From the NCBI GenBank assembly GCA_030765065.1, contig CM060985.1, positions 180,136,996-180,200,995 on the forward strand: a stretch of 64,000 nucleotides of DNA, given 5' to 3'. The DNA comes from Deroplatys truncata. Taxonomy: Eukaryota; Arthropoda; Insecta; Mantodea; Mantidae. Of the stretch, positions 43,674 through 53,205 are shown piece by piece. The notes below the pieces were generated by a model, which saw only the letters and a program-made list of their open reading frames with translations, did no database searches and was not told the origin of the DNA. Position numbers and translations under genes: made by a program. Position 1 is the first letter of the stretch. Each line of letters starts with the position of its first letter.

Positions 43674-43868
43674 TGTGGCATGTGCACAGATTATATTAAT
43701 GGTAATACGCCCTCTGGTTACCGAGTCGAAGGTTGGCAGTTTAATCTGAGAGTAGGAGCGATTCAGGGGAAGCAGTGCGTCATTGGTAGGGATATGGCGT
43801 TAGTGACGCCAAGCTTAGCGTGGGTTTTCTGAGCATTCTGTGACTAGTGTCCGCGGGAGTTAGACGGA
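43674..43868 (+). repeat. 3' LTR, lacking the last ~11 bp
   Basis: It matches the 5' LTR up to TTAGACGGA and then departs; the expected TAACTGCGACA is absent and AGTAGTAATA leads into a foldback element. Either the 3' LTR was trimmed when the foldback or the adjoining array arrived, or the true LTR ends at GACGGA. Confidence 0.7.
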
Positions 43869-43878
43869 AGTAGTAATA

Positions 43879-44028
43879 GTCCCGGATGAGCCAATTGTTT
43901 TTAACGATAATCCTGCCGCTAGGGGCGCTAGTGTCGCTAGTGTCGCTGCGTGCGACGGCGGCGGCGGTAAGTTTGAAAAGCGCCCTGAGCGGTAGGATTA
44001 TCGTTAAATCGGTTGGCTCATCCGGGAC
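43879..44028. mobile_element. 150-bp foldback element
   Basis: GTCCCGGATGAGCCAA...ACGATAATCCTGCCGCT is repeated in inverted orientation at the other end (...GTTGGCTCATCCGGGAC). With the inner GGGCGCT/AGCGCCC the arms reach about 52 bp. The centre is GC-rich (GTCGCTAGTGTCGCTGCGTG, then GCGGCGGCGG). No target duplication is evident. It separates the LTR unit from the tandem array. Confidence 0.75.
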
Positions 44029-44147
44029 GAGTTGAAAGAATTGAGGAAGTGACGTGTAGTGTTTTGATTGGTTCGTTAATTTGGGGTGGGAGATGGAGGA
44101 AGGGAGATGGAGGAGTATGGAGGTCGCGTGATGGAGAGGAGCTGGGT

Positions 44148-46622
44148 GGCGAGGTGTTGTCTGTGCGGAGGTCGGTACTGAAAGAGGGGTAAAGATGGGG
44201 AGCGAGGGATAAAAAGTGTAACAGAAAGTGACGTGTGAAGTTGTGATTGGTGGGAGTAAGAAGTGATTTTATTGGTGGAAAGGAACAAATGAGAGTTGTT
44301 GATTGGTAGGAATAAGAGGGATTATGATTGGTGGAAAAGAAAAAGTTGTGGGAGTGGGGTATGTTGGAGGTGATGGGAAAGGTGAGTTTTGCTAGCAGCA
44401 AGATTTGCAAAAGCCTGTCTTGAACTGATCAGCAATTTTTGAACGTCGGATGGTAGTTTTCTTGAGTGGATAGAGAGATGGGGGCGATATGAGATGCGGT
44501 GGCGAAAATGGGAACTAGACAAGGTTGTTGAGACAAGAGGTTTAAGGACGAGGAAATTTGGAGGTTAGTGGTGAACACGGCGGTCGCAAGAGGTGGGGGT
44601 AAGGAGACGCGGTGGTGAGAATGGGAACTAAAAGAAGATGGCGGTAGCAAGAGGTTAGAAGAGTAGATTTTGAGGTTAAAATAGCGGGAACTAAAAATGG
44701 CGGAGGGTCTGCGACAAGGAGATGCGGTGAGAACTAAACAAGATGGCGGACGCAAGAGGTGGGAAAGGAGGTTTGAGGTTACAGTACCAAAACATGAAAG
44801 GATATATTCCTACGCCAAGCAGGTCCGAAAAATAATTATGCGTGTGTTACTTACCTGTTACCGGTGTGGATGCGTCACCAAAAGCGCGGCACGCGACGCG
44901 AAAAAATAAAAGCAAACTGTTTTTGAAAATGCTTAACCAGCTTTAAGATCAACCAACATCACTACGCACTGATATACCTAGGTTTTTAAAGCGGTACAGA
45001 CACCCTTTGCAGAGGCGTAATTTAACTATACCAAAAACCTGGTACTGGACCATCGTGATGGTCGCTAGCGTACGTAGGAGCAGGGTTCTCAAGCCGGTCG
45101 AAAGCGGTCAAAAACGTGTACGACGTAGGTGTTCGCAGTAGCTGCTGTCGAGTCAACCGTCGAGGTGTGAATAAACGAGATCTGTTCTCGCCGGCAATTT
45201 GGTTCGGAGATGTGAGCAGCGGCGAGGTGTTGTCTGTGCGGAGGTCGGGACTGAAAGAGGGAAAAGATGGGGAGCGAGGGATAAAAAGTGTAACAGAAAG
45301 TGACGTGTGAAGTTGTGATTGGTGGGAATAAGAAGTGATTTTATTGGTGGAAAGGAGCAAATGAAAGTTGTTGATTGGTAAGAATAAGAGAGGTTATGAT
45401 TGGTGGAAAGAAAAAGGAGTGGGGTATGTTGGAGGTGATGGGAAAGGTAAGTTTTGCTAGCAACAAGATTTGCAAAAGCCTGTCGTGAACTGATCAGCAA
45501 TTTTTGAACGTTGGATGGTAGTTTTCTTGAGTGGATAGAGAGATGGGGCGATATGAGATGCGGTGGCGAAAATGGGAACTAAACAAGGTGGTTGAGACAA
45601 GAGGTTTAAGGACGAGGAAAGTTGGAGGTTAGTGGTGAACATGGCGGTCGCAAGAGGTGGGGGTAAGGAGATGCGGTGGTGAGAATGGGAACTAAAAGAA
45701 GATGGCGGTAGCAAGAGGTTAGAAGAGTAGATTTTGAGGTTAAAATAGCGGGAACTAAAAATGGCGGAGGGTTTGCGACAAGGAGATGCGGTGAGAACTA
45801 AACAAGATGGCGGACGCAAGAGGAGGGTAAGGAGGTTTGAGGTTACAGTACCAAAACACGAAAGGATATATTCCTACGCCAAGCAGGTCCGAAAAATAAT
45901 TATGCGTGTGTTACTTACCTGTTACCGGTGTGGATGCGTCACCAAAAGCGCGGCACGCGAGGCGGAAAAATAAAAGCAAACTGTTTTTGAAAATGCTTAA
46001 CCAGCTTTAAGATCAACCAACATCACTACGCACTGATATACCTAGGTTTTTAAAGCGGTACAGACACCCTTTGCAGAGGCGTAATTTAACTATACCAAAA
46101 CCTGGTACTGGACCATCGTGATGGTCGCTAGCGTACGTAGGAGCAGGGTTCTCAAGCCGGTCGAAAGCGGTCAAAAACGTGTACGACGTAGGTGTTGGCA
46201 GTAGCTGCTGCCGAGGCAACCGTCGAGGTGCGAATGAACGAGATCTGTTCTTGCAGGCAATCTGGTTGAGAGATGAGAGGCGCGGTGGTAAAAATGTGAA
46301 CTAAATAAGATGGCGGAGGCACGAAGTTGAGGTTAAGGAGCGGCGAGGCGTTGACTGTGCGGCGGTTGGGGTCTGAAAGAGGGGGAAAGATGGCGAACGA
46401 GGGATAAAAAGTATAACAGAAAGTGACGTGTGAAGTTGTGATTGGTGGGAATAAGAAGTGACGTTATTGGTGGAAAGGAACAAATGAAAGTTGCTGATTG
46501 GCGAGAATAAGAGAGATTATGATTGGTGGAAAGAAAAAAGGTGTGGGAGTGGGGTATGTTGGAGGTGATGGAAAAGGTGAGTTTTGCTACCAACAACATT
46601 TGCAAAAGCCTATGCAGAACTC
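44148..46622 (-). repeat. Tandem array of ~1.07-kb promoter-like units
   Basis: The unit start GGCGAGG-GTTGTCTGTGCGG recurs at 44148, 45221 and 46342, giving two full units and a partial third; the first two are more than 90% alike by eye. Read on the minus strand, each unit holds several CCGCCATCTT-type motifs in an AGTTCCC context, then 3-4 CCAAT boxes about 25-30 bp apart, an ACGTCA, and a CTTTTTATCCCTCG TATA-like box. That is the order of a strong promoter. No long ORF follows any of the TATA-like boxes. Confidence 0.8.
44204..44260 (-). promoter_or_regulatory. Promoter-like cassette (CCAAT, ACGTCA, TATA-like), copy 1
   Basis: The plus strand reads GGGATAAAAAG, then TGACGT, then GATTGGTGGG within 57 bp. 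Copies recur at 45276-45332 and 46399-46455, and a homologous cassette lies in both palindrome arms (52441-52497 and mirrored 52961-53017). The spacing between TATA-like box, CRE-like site and CCAAT box is the same in all five. Confidence 0.65.
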
Positions 46623-46639
46623 ATCAGCAATTTTAAATA

Positions 46640-46930
46640 ACTAGTGTTTCGGGGGTTTTCTCTGGTTGGTAGACGAATGCAAGCTGTTTCTACCATACTT
46701 ATATTATTCGTCTTTTTCCTTTTTTTTTTTAAAATGACTAGTTTTTTTTTTTTTTTTTTTTTTTTTGGGAGTTTTCTGCGGATGGTAAACAAATGCAAGC
46801 TCTTTCTGCTTTTTCATAGGTTTTCCCTGGTTGGTAGGCGTGATCGGTAAGCGTTAGAATACTCTTAGAGCTTTTTTCAGGTTTTTTAGCGGTTGTCCCT
46901 GGCCGGTAGGCAAATGATAAAGTTTTTCTA
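46640..46930. repeat. Four degenerate ~40-bp repeats
   Basis: Variants of GGTTTTCCCTGGTTGGTAGR followed by CRAATGCAAGCTNTTTCTNC occur near 46655, 46767, 46829 and 46891. The first two are separated by T-rich tracts (26 T at 46741-46766). They lie between the promoter-like array and a microsatellite; their origin is unknown. Confidence 0.6.
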
Positions 46931-46977
46931 TAACGTCGTCGTTTTGGCTTGTGGCGCACGGATACTAGGCACGTACT

Positions 46978-46989
46978 CGCGCGCGCGCG

Positions 46990-47025
<36 letters not shown>
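46978..47025. repeat. (CG)n(CA)n microsatellite
   Basis: About nine CG dinucleotides run straight into about twelve CA dinucleotides. The alternating purine-pyrimidine tract is a classical Z-DNA-prone sequence. Assembly length may be inexact. Confidence 0.9.
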
Positions 47026-47028
<3 letters not shown>

Positions 47029-47099
47029 ATAGTAGCGTATAAAAAAAAACTGATGTGTTACACTCACATGACTTTCTCTACTCTTGTACAATCTAATTG

Positions 47100-50000
47100 G
47101 TAGCTTTTAAGCGATAGTCAAATATTTTAACGCTGGTTGCTATGTGGCGAATTCCATTCTGTTTGCATGTTCAGGACATAAAAAAAATGAATAAACGAAT
47201 TTGAGAAAAAGTATAAGTATTGGAAAATTTAAGGAAATAACAAGCAATATCTCGAAAACGGTTCCCTCAACAAAAGAAACGTATATGACATAAGTTGTGT
47301 ATTTTAACGCGATCTACATTTTTTGTGTAGTAAAATTTTGTCTATCTCTTATGGTTTACCAGTTATGCAAAAGTCGTTCACAATGAAGAATATTTTTGGA
47401 GACATTCCCAGAAAATTCGAGATATACATTTTATTTGACATGACAATATCTTAAACATATGATGTTTTAATCAAAATCGTTAGAGCCGTTTTTGAGAAAA
47501 TTAAAATTTTCGAAAAATGTTCCATGTAAAGGGTAGTCTGGGGTGGGGGGATTTTCTTGAAAACCTTCATGTCGTATCTCTGGAAGATACTGAACCTAAA
47601 TACCAAGTTTGGTGTTTATCCGACTGTTCGTTTTTGAGTTATGCTGTTCACAGACACACAGACACACAGACAGACACACACACGGACATGTTTCCAAAAA
47701 TGCTTTTTTTTTTTTTTTTTCTGGATTCAGTGATTCTCAAAACATGTATTTCGAGTGAAATCTCGGTATCGAATTTTTGGGTGGAATGCAATACTTCCCC
47801 TACTTACTATACGTAGTAGAGAAAGTAAAAATGAATAACGCATTTGAGAAAAAGTATAAGTATTGGAAAATTTAAAGGAAATAACAAGCAATATCTCGAA
47901 AAACGGTTCACTCAACAAAATAAATGTATATGGCATAAGTTGTGTATTTTAACGCGATCTACATTTTTTGTGTAGCAAACTTTTGTCTATCTCTTACGGT
48001 TTATCAGTTATGAAAAAGTCGTTCACAATGAAGAATTCTTTTGGAGACATTCCCAGAAAATTCGAGATATACATTTCATTTCTCTCGACATTATCTTAAA
48101 TATATGATATTTTCATCAAAATCGTTAGAGCCATTTTTTAATACAAAGAGAACGGGATTTCACAAGTGAAACAGTACTGTGATAACGATACCACTGAAAC
48201 AAAAAAAAAAATCTGATGTGTAACACTCACATGACTTTCTCAACTCTTGTACAAAGTATTTTTACAAACGCTTATTCCCCATCTAGTTCATGTTAATCGA
48301 GATAAACATTTGCAAAATCTATTTTATTGCTAATTTTCTTGTATAAAAAAAAAATCTGATGTGTAACACTCACATGACGTTCTCTACTCTTGTACAAAGT
48401 ATTTTTACAAACGCTTATGCTCCATCTAGTTCATGTTAATCGAGATAAACATTTGCAAACTCTATTTTATTGCTAATTTTCTTGTAGATGTAGGGGAAAA
48501 TATATTTACAAGGGGAATATAGAAAAACAGTAGCCTTTAAGCACATACATATCTCTTAATAGCTGGTTGCTATGTGCAACACCATTCTTTTTGCCACAGA
48601 TTAATACTGTTTGCATATCAAAGACAAAAAAAAATGAATAACGAAGTCCCATTTGAGAAAATAAATATTGGAAAATTAACAAACAATATCTCGAAAACGG
48701 TTCACTCAACAACAAAAATGTATATTACATAAGATGTGTATTTTAACGCGATCTACATTTTTTGTGTAGTAAAATTTTGTCTATCTCTTACGGTTTTTCA
48801 GTTATGAAAAAGACGTTCACAATGAAGAATACTTTTGGAGACATTCCCAGAAAATTCGAGATATACATTTCATTTCTCACGACATTATATTAAACATACG
48901 ATATTTTTCATCAAAATCGTTAGAGCCATTTTTTTTTAATACAAAGAGAACGGGATTTCACAAGTGAAACAGTACTGTGATAACGATACCAACAAAACTA
49001 ATTATTATTCACCCACTGAAACACATAAAAAAAATCTGATGTGTAACACTCACATGACTTTTCTCATCTCTTGTACAAAGTATTTTTACAAACGCTTATT
49101 CCCCATCTAGTTCATGTTAATCGAGATAAACATTTGCAAACTCTGTTTTATTGCTAATTTTGTTGTAGATGTAGGGAAAATATATTTACAAGGGGAATAT
49201 AGAAAAACAGTAGCCTTTAAGCACATACATATCTCTTAATAGCTGGTTGCTATGTGCAACACCATTCTTTTTGCCACAGATTAATACTGTTTGCATATCA
49301 AAGACAAAAAAAAAATGAATAACGAAGTCCCATTTGAGAAAATAAATATTGGAAAATTAACAAACAATATCTCGAAAACGGTTCACTCAACAACAAAAAT
49401 GTATATTACATAAGATGTGTATTTTAACGCGATCTACATTTTTTGTGTAGTAAAATTTTGTCTATCTCTTACGGTTTTTCAGTTATGAAAAAGACGTTCA
49501 CAATGAAGAATACTTTTGGAGACATTCCCAGATAAATTCGAGATATACATTTCATTTCTCACGACATTATATTAAACATACGATATTTTTCATCAAAATC
49601 GTTAGAGCCATTTTTTTTAATACAAAGAGAACGGGATTTCACAAGTGAAACAGTACTGTGATAACGATACCAACAAAACTAATTATTATTCACCCACTGA
49701 AACACATAAAAAAAATCTGATGTGTAACACTCACATGACTTTTCTCATCTCTTGTACAAAGTATTTTTACAAACGCTTATTCCCCATCTAGTTCATGTTA
49801 ATCGAGATAAACATTTGCAAACTCTGTTTTATTGCTAATTTTGTTGTAGATGTAGGGAAAATATATTTACAAGGGGAATATAGAAAAACAGTAGCCTTTA
49901 AGCACATACATATCTCTTAATAGCTGGTTGCTATGTGCAGTACCATTCTTTTTGCCACAGATTAATACTCTTTGCATATCAAAGACAAAAAAAAAATGAA

Positions 50001-50127
50001 TAACGAATTCCCATTTGAGAAAATAACTATTGGAAAATTTAAGTAAATAACAAGCAATATCTCGAAAACGGTTCACTCAACAATAAAGATGTATATGACA
50101 TAAGTTGTGTATTTTAACGCGATCTAC
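47100..50127 (-). repeat. Macrosatellite, five diverged 0.65-0.8-kb units (left arm)
   Basis: The landmark CGCGATCTACATTTTTTG and its flanks recur at 47308, 47953, 48747, 49428 and (truncated) 50118, spaced 645, 794, 681 and 690 bp. Units 3 and 4 are almost identical. A 138-bp sub-duplication sits at 48208-48486, and unit 1 carries the CACACAGACACA block known from 13867-14095. Short frames in the units are not conserved as protein. The part from about 47536 is mirrored at 61398-63991. Confidence 0.8.
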
Positions 50128-50589
50128 ATACTTTCGTACTCACCTATAAGATATAGAGGGTAGAGGTCGTACGAACGTAGCACTTTGAGAATCTATATTC
50201 AACAGTTGGTGTTACTCCTTAGAAAGGAAGTATCTGCTGATTTTTATTTAATTCTTTACATTTTACATAACACGTATGCACTGGCACAGCACAAAAGCAC
50301 TACACACAATACTCAGTTTTAATATTTGCACTAATAACATCAGGAATAACTGAAGTCTGCAAACAGTCATTTCCCATGGGCAGCCTTACGTACAGAAAAC
50401 GTGTGTGGCTGATCTATGCGTAAAAAGAGCCTGAGAGCGGATGTACGTCAGCGGTAAAATCTTTTAAATGCATTTTTATTGGCGATGGTAGAAAACGTGC
50501 AGTGGTGGATCGTGAAAATTCATATAAATGGATGTATCACCTCATAATAAGCCTCTATATACCAAGAATATTGAGTTTTTAAAAAGTCA
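50128..50589 (+). other. Unique 462-bp segment of the left arm
   Basis: It lies between the macrosatellite and the 76-bp array and is mirrored exactly at 60936-61397. No ORF, TIR or known repeat is recognised. It starts with a CTCACCTATAAG donor-like word next to the truncated fifth satellite unit. Confidence 0.5.
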
Positions 50590-52152
50590 GCAACTGTACC
50601 TGTGTTTCTATACGTGAACGTCAGATGGCAGCTTCGATACGTGTCCACGGAGACCTTAGTGCTAGGCAACTGTACCTCTGTTTCTATACGTGAACGGCAG
50701 ATTGCAGCTTCGATACGTGTCCACGGAGACCTTAGTGCTAGGCAACTGTACCTCTGTTTCTATACGTGAACGGCAGATTGCAGCTTCGATACGTGTCCAC
50801 GGAGACCTTAGTGCTAGGCAACTGCACCTCTGTTTCTATACGTGAACGGCAGATTGCAGCTTCGATACGTGTCCACGGAGACCTTAGCGCTAGGCAACTG
50901 CACCTCTGTTTCTATACGTGAACGGCAGATTGCAGCTTCGATACGTGTCCACGGAGACCTTAGTGCTAGGCAACTGTACCTCTGTTTCTATACGTGAACG
51001 GCAGATTGCAGCTTCGATACGTGTCCACGGAGACCTTAGTGCTAGGCAACTGTACCTCTGTTTGTATACGTGAACGGCAGATTGCAGCTTCGATACGTGT
51101 CCACGGAGACCTTAGTGCTAGGCAACTGCACCTCTGTTTCTATACGTGAACGGCAGATTGCAGCTTCGATACGTATCCACGGAGACCTTAGTGCTAGGCA
51201 ACTGCACCTCTGTTTCTATACGTGAACGGCAGATTGCAGCTTCAATACGTGTCCACGGAGACCTTAGTGCTAGGCAACTGTACCTCTGTTTCTATACGTG
51301 AACGGGAGATTGCAGCTTCGATACGTGTCCACGGAGACCTTAGTGCTAGGCAACTGCACCTCTGTTTCTATACGTGAACGTCAAATTGCAGCTTCGATAC
51401 GTGTCCACGGAGACCTTAGTGCTAGGCAACTGCACCTCTGTTTCTATACGTGAACGGCAGATTGCAGCTTCGATACGTATCCACGGGGACCTTAGTGCTA
51501 GGGAACTGCACCTCTGTTTGTATACGTGAACGGCAGATTGCAGCTTCAATACGTGTACACGGAGACCTTAGTGCTAGGCAGCTGTACCTCTGTTTCTATA
51601 CGTGAACGGCAGATTGCAGCTTCGATACGTGTCCACGGAGATCTTAGTGCTAGGCAGCTATACCTGTTTCTATACGTGAACGTCAGATTGCAGCTTCGAT
51701 ACGTGTTCACGGAGACCTTAGTGCTAGGCAACTGTACCTGTGTTTCTATACGTGTCCACGGAGACCTTAGTGCTAGACAACTGTACCTCTGTTTCTATAC
51801 GTGAACGGCAGATTGCAGCTTCAATACGTGTCCACGGAGACCTTAGTGCTAGTGCTAGGCAACTATACCTCTGTTTCTATACGTGAACGGCAGATTGCAG
51901 GTTCGATACGTGTCCACGGAGATCTTAGTGCTAGGCAACTATACCTGTTTCTATACGTGAACGGCAGATTGCAGCTTCGATACGTGTCCACGGAGACCTT
52001 AGTGCTAGGCAACTGTACCTGTGTTTCTATACGTGAACGTCAGATGGCAGCTTCGATACGTGTCCACGGAGACCTTAGTGTTAGGCAACTGTACCTCTGT
52101 TTCTATACGTGAACGGCAGATTGCAGCTTCGATACGTGTCCACGGAGACCTT
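50590..52152 (+). repeat. 76-bp tandem array, about 20 units (left arm)
   Basis: The unit contains CTATACGTGAACGGCAGATT, GCAGCTTCGATACGTGTCCA and CGGAGACCTTAGTGCTAGGC, then AACTGTACCTCTGTT. The period is 76 bp, with a few shortened units of 73 bp or less near 51650-51780 and one small internal gain (AGTGCT) near 51850. Most units differ by 1-4 bases. Two ATACGTG words 28 bp apart occur in each unit. It is mirrored at 53306-53359 plus 59415-60935. Confidence 0.95.
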
Positions 52153-52715
52153 TCGCTTCAGGTGACAAAATAACACTAGGCACTTGTGTGCCGTGGTGTA
52201 AGCCGCAATCACGGTATTGGTAGCGTGGATCTCCTTGGGGCTCTCCTCGGAGTTACCTCAACACCACGTACATGACCTGGTTCGTCACGGGTACGCAGGT
52301 CTGCACTACCACTTCCTCGGCGTTGAGCAGGCCCAGGAGGCGATCGTACCGGTACACCAGCTAGCACGTGGACATGTTATCGCGCGGTGGTGTTGCGTGT
52401 GCGAGGTATGGAAACTCAAGGACGCAAAACATGCACGACCGAGGGTTAAAAAGCAGAACAAGTAGTGACGTGGAGCGTTGTGATTGGTGTAAATAAGACG
52501 ATCTCTGATAGGTGGACAAATTGAAATAACGTGATGTGATAGGCGAAAATAAAATCAAAGGTGATTGGATGAAAAATGACGAGAAGGAATTAGCGGTGAA
52601 TTTGTGAACTAAGATGGCGAAGATTTTTTTTTTTTTTAAAAAAAAGGATAATATAAGTACGGCAACTGTAACGGTTTACGGCAAACGCGCGCCGCGCAAT
52701 GCGTCACGCCGGGCA
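52153..52715 (-). promoter_or_regulatory. Palindrome core with outward promoter-like cassette (left)
   Basis: Read outward (minus strand) from the centre: GC-rich CGCGGCGCGCG, a CGCCATCTTAGTTCACA motif, CCAAT boxes mirrored to 52890-52894 and 52971-52975, ACGTCA, a CTTTTTAACCCTCGG TATA-like box, then an ATG. The 57-bp stretch 52441-52497 aligns with the cassette repeated at 44-46 kb at roughly 80% identity by eye. An identical copy faces the other way at 52743-53305, so the centre looks like a bidirectional promoter. This is inference from motifs only. Confidence 0.55.
52253..52432 (-). CDS. Small ORF with in-frame TAG, left arm copy
   Basis: Exact mirror of 53026-53205: ATG, 23 codons, TAG, 35 further codons in the same frame, then TAA. 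See the right-arm entry for its features. Confidence 0.3.
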
Positions 52716-52742
52716 TCTTGCTCAATATGATTTTTGTTTTAT
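52716..52742. other. 27-bp asymmetric spacer at the palindrome centre
   Basis: TCTTGCTCAATATGATTTTT followed by GTTTTAT is the only non-mirrored sequence between the arms. The arms close on CGCGGCGCGCG/CGCGCGCCGCG stretches. Such a short spacer would allow a long stem with a small loop in RNA or single-stranded DNA. Confidence 0.9.
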
Positions 52743-53025
52743 TGCCCGGCGTGACGCATTGCGCGGCGCGCGTTTGCCGTAAACCGTTACAGTTGCCGTA
52801 CTTATATTATCCTTTTTTTTAAAAAAAAAAAAAATCTTCGCCATCTTAGTTCACAAATTCACCGCTAATTCCTTCTCGTCATTTTTCATCCAATCACCTT
52901 TGATTTTATTTTCGCCTATCACATCACGTTATTTCAATTTGTCCACCTATCAGAGATCGTCTTATTTACACCAATCACAACGCTCCACGTCACTACTTGT
53001 TCTGCTTTTTAACCCTCGGTCGTGC

Positions 53026-53205
53026 ATGTTTTGCGTCCTTGAGTTTCCATACCTCGCACACGCAACACCACCGCGCGATAACATGTCCACGTGCTAGCTG
53101 GTGTACCGGTACGATCGCCTCCTGGGCCTGCTCAACGCCGAGGAAGTGGTAGTGCAGACCTGCGTACCCGTGACGAACCAGGTCATGTACGTGGTGTTGA
53201 GGTAA
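53026..53205 (+). CDS. Small ORF with in-frame TAG, right arm copy
   Basis: The ATG lies about 15 bp after the TATA-like box. The first 23 codons (MFCVLEFPYLAHATPPRDNM...) end at TAG (53095-53097, context TGC TAG CTG). The same frame then continues for 35 codons (LVYRYDRLLGLLNAEEVVVQ...VVLR) to TAA. In the second part about 31 of 35 third positions are G or C, in a region otherwise AT-rich, which is the signature of real coding DNA. Stop readthrough, an acceptor at the CTAG, or a decayed exon could explain it. I do not recognise the peptide. Confidence 0.35.

Larger units (their letters stand above)
40913..43868 (+). mobile_element. LTR retrotransposon-like unit without gag-pol
   Basis: Two direct repeats starting TGTGGCATGTGCACAG (40913-41106 and 43674-43868) differ by about three substitutions and one indel over 195 bp. 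A primer-binding-like TGGCGTCCTCACCCGG follows the left LTR at 41118, and a purine tract (CCAGGGGGAGA, 43663-43673) precedes the right LTR, as in Ty3-type elements. The 2.55 kb between them encodes no recognisable gag, protease, RT or integrase, so the unit is non-autonomous, with unrelated or captured content. Confidence 0.72.
47536..52715 (+). repeat. Left arm of the giant palindrome
   Basis: Each stretch that I compared is matched base for base, in reverse complement, by the right arm (52743-63991, minus the LINE J insertion). The differences found are a T tract of 17 against 19 and small changes at the extreme edge (47525-47533). Outer to inner it holds the macrosatellite, a 462-bp unique segment, the 76-bp array and a GC-rich core. 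The true arm may extend beyond the window on the right. Confidence 0.92.

Noticed and set aside
50590..52152. CRISPR array
   Set aside because: The 76-bp units are continuous tandem repeats without unique spacers, and the context is eukaryotic.
52217..52465. 82-codon plus-strand frame in the palindrome core as a gene
   Set aside because: It is opposite the better supported high-GC3 frame on the other strand and follows no promoter-like cassette in its own direction.
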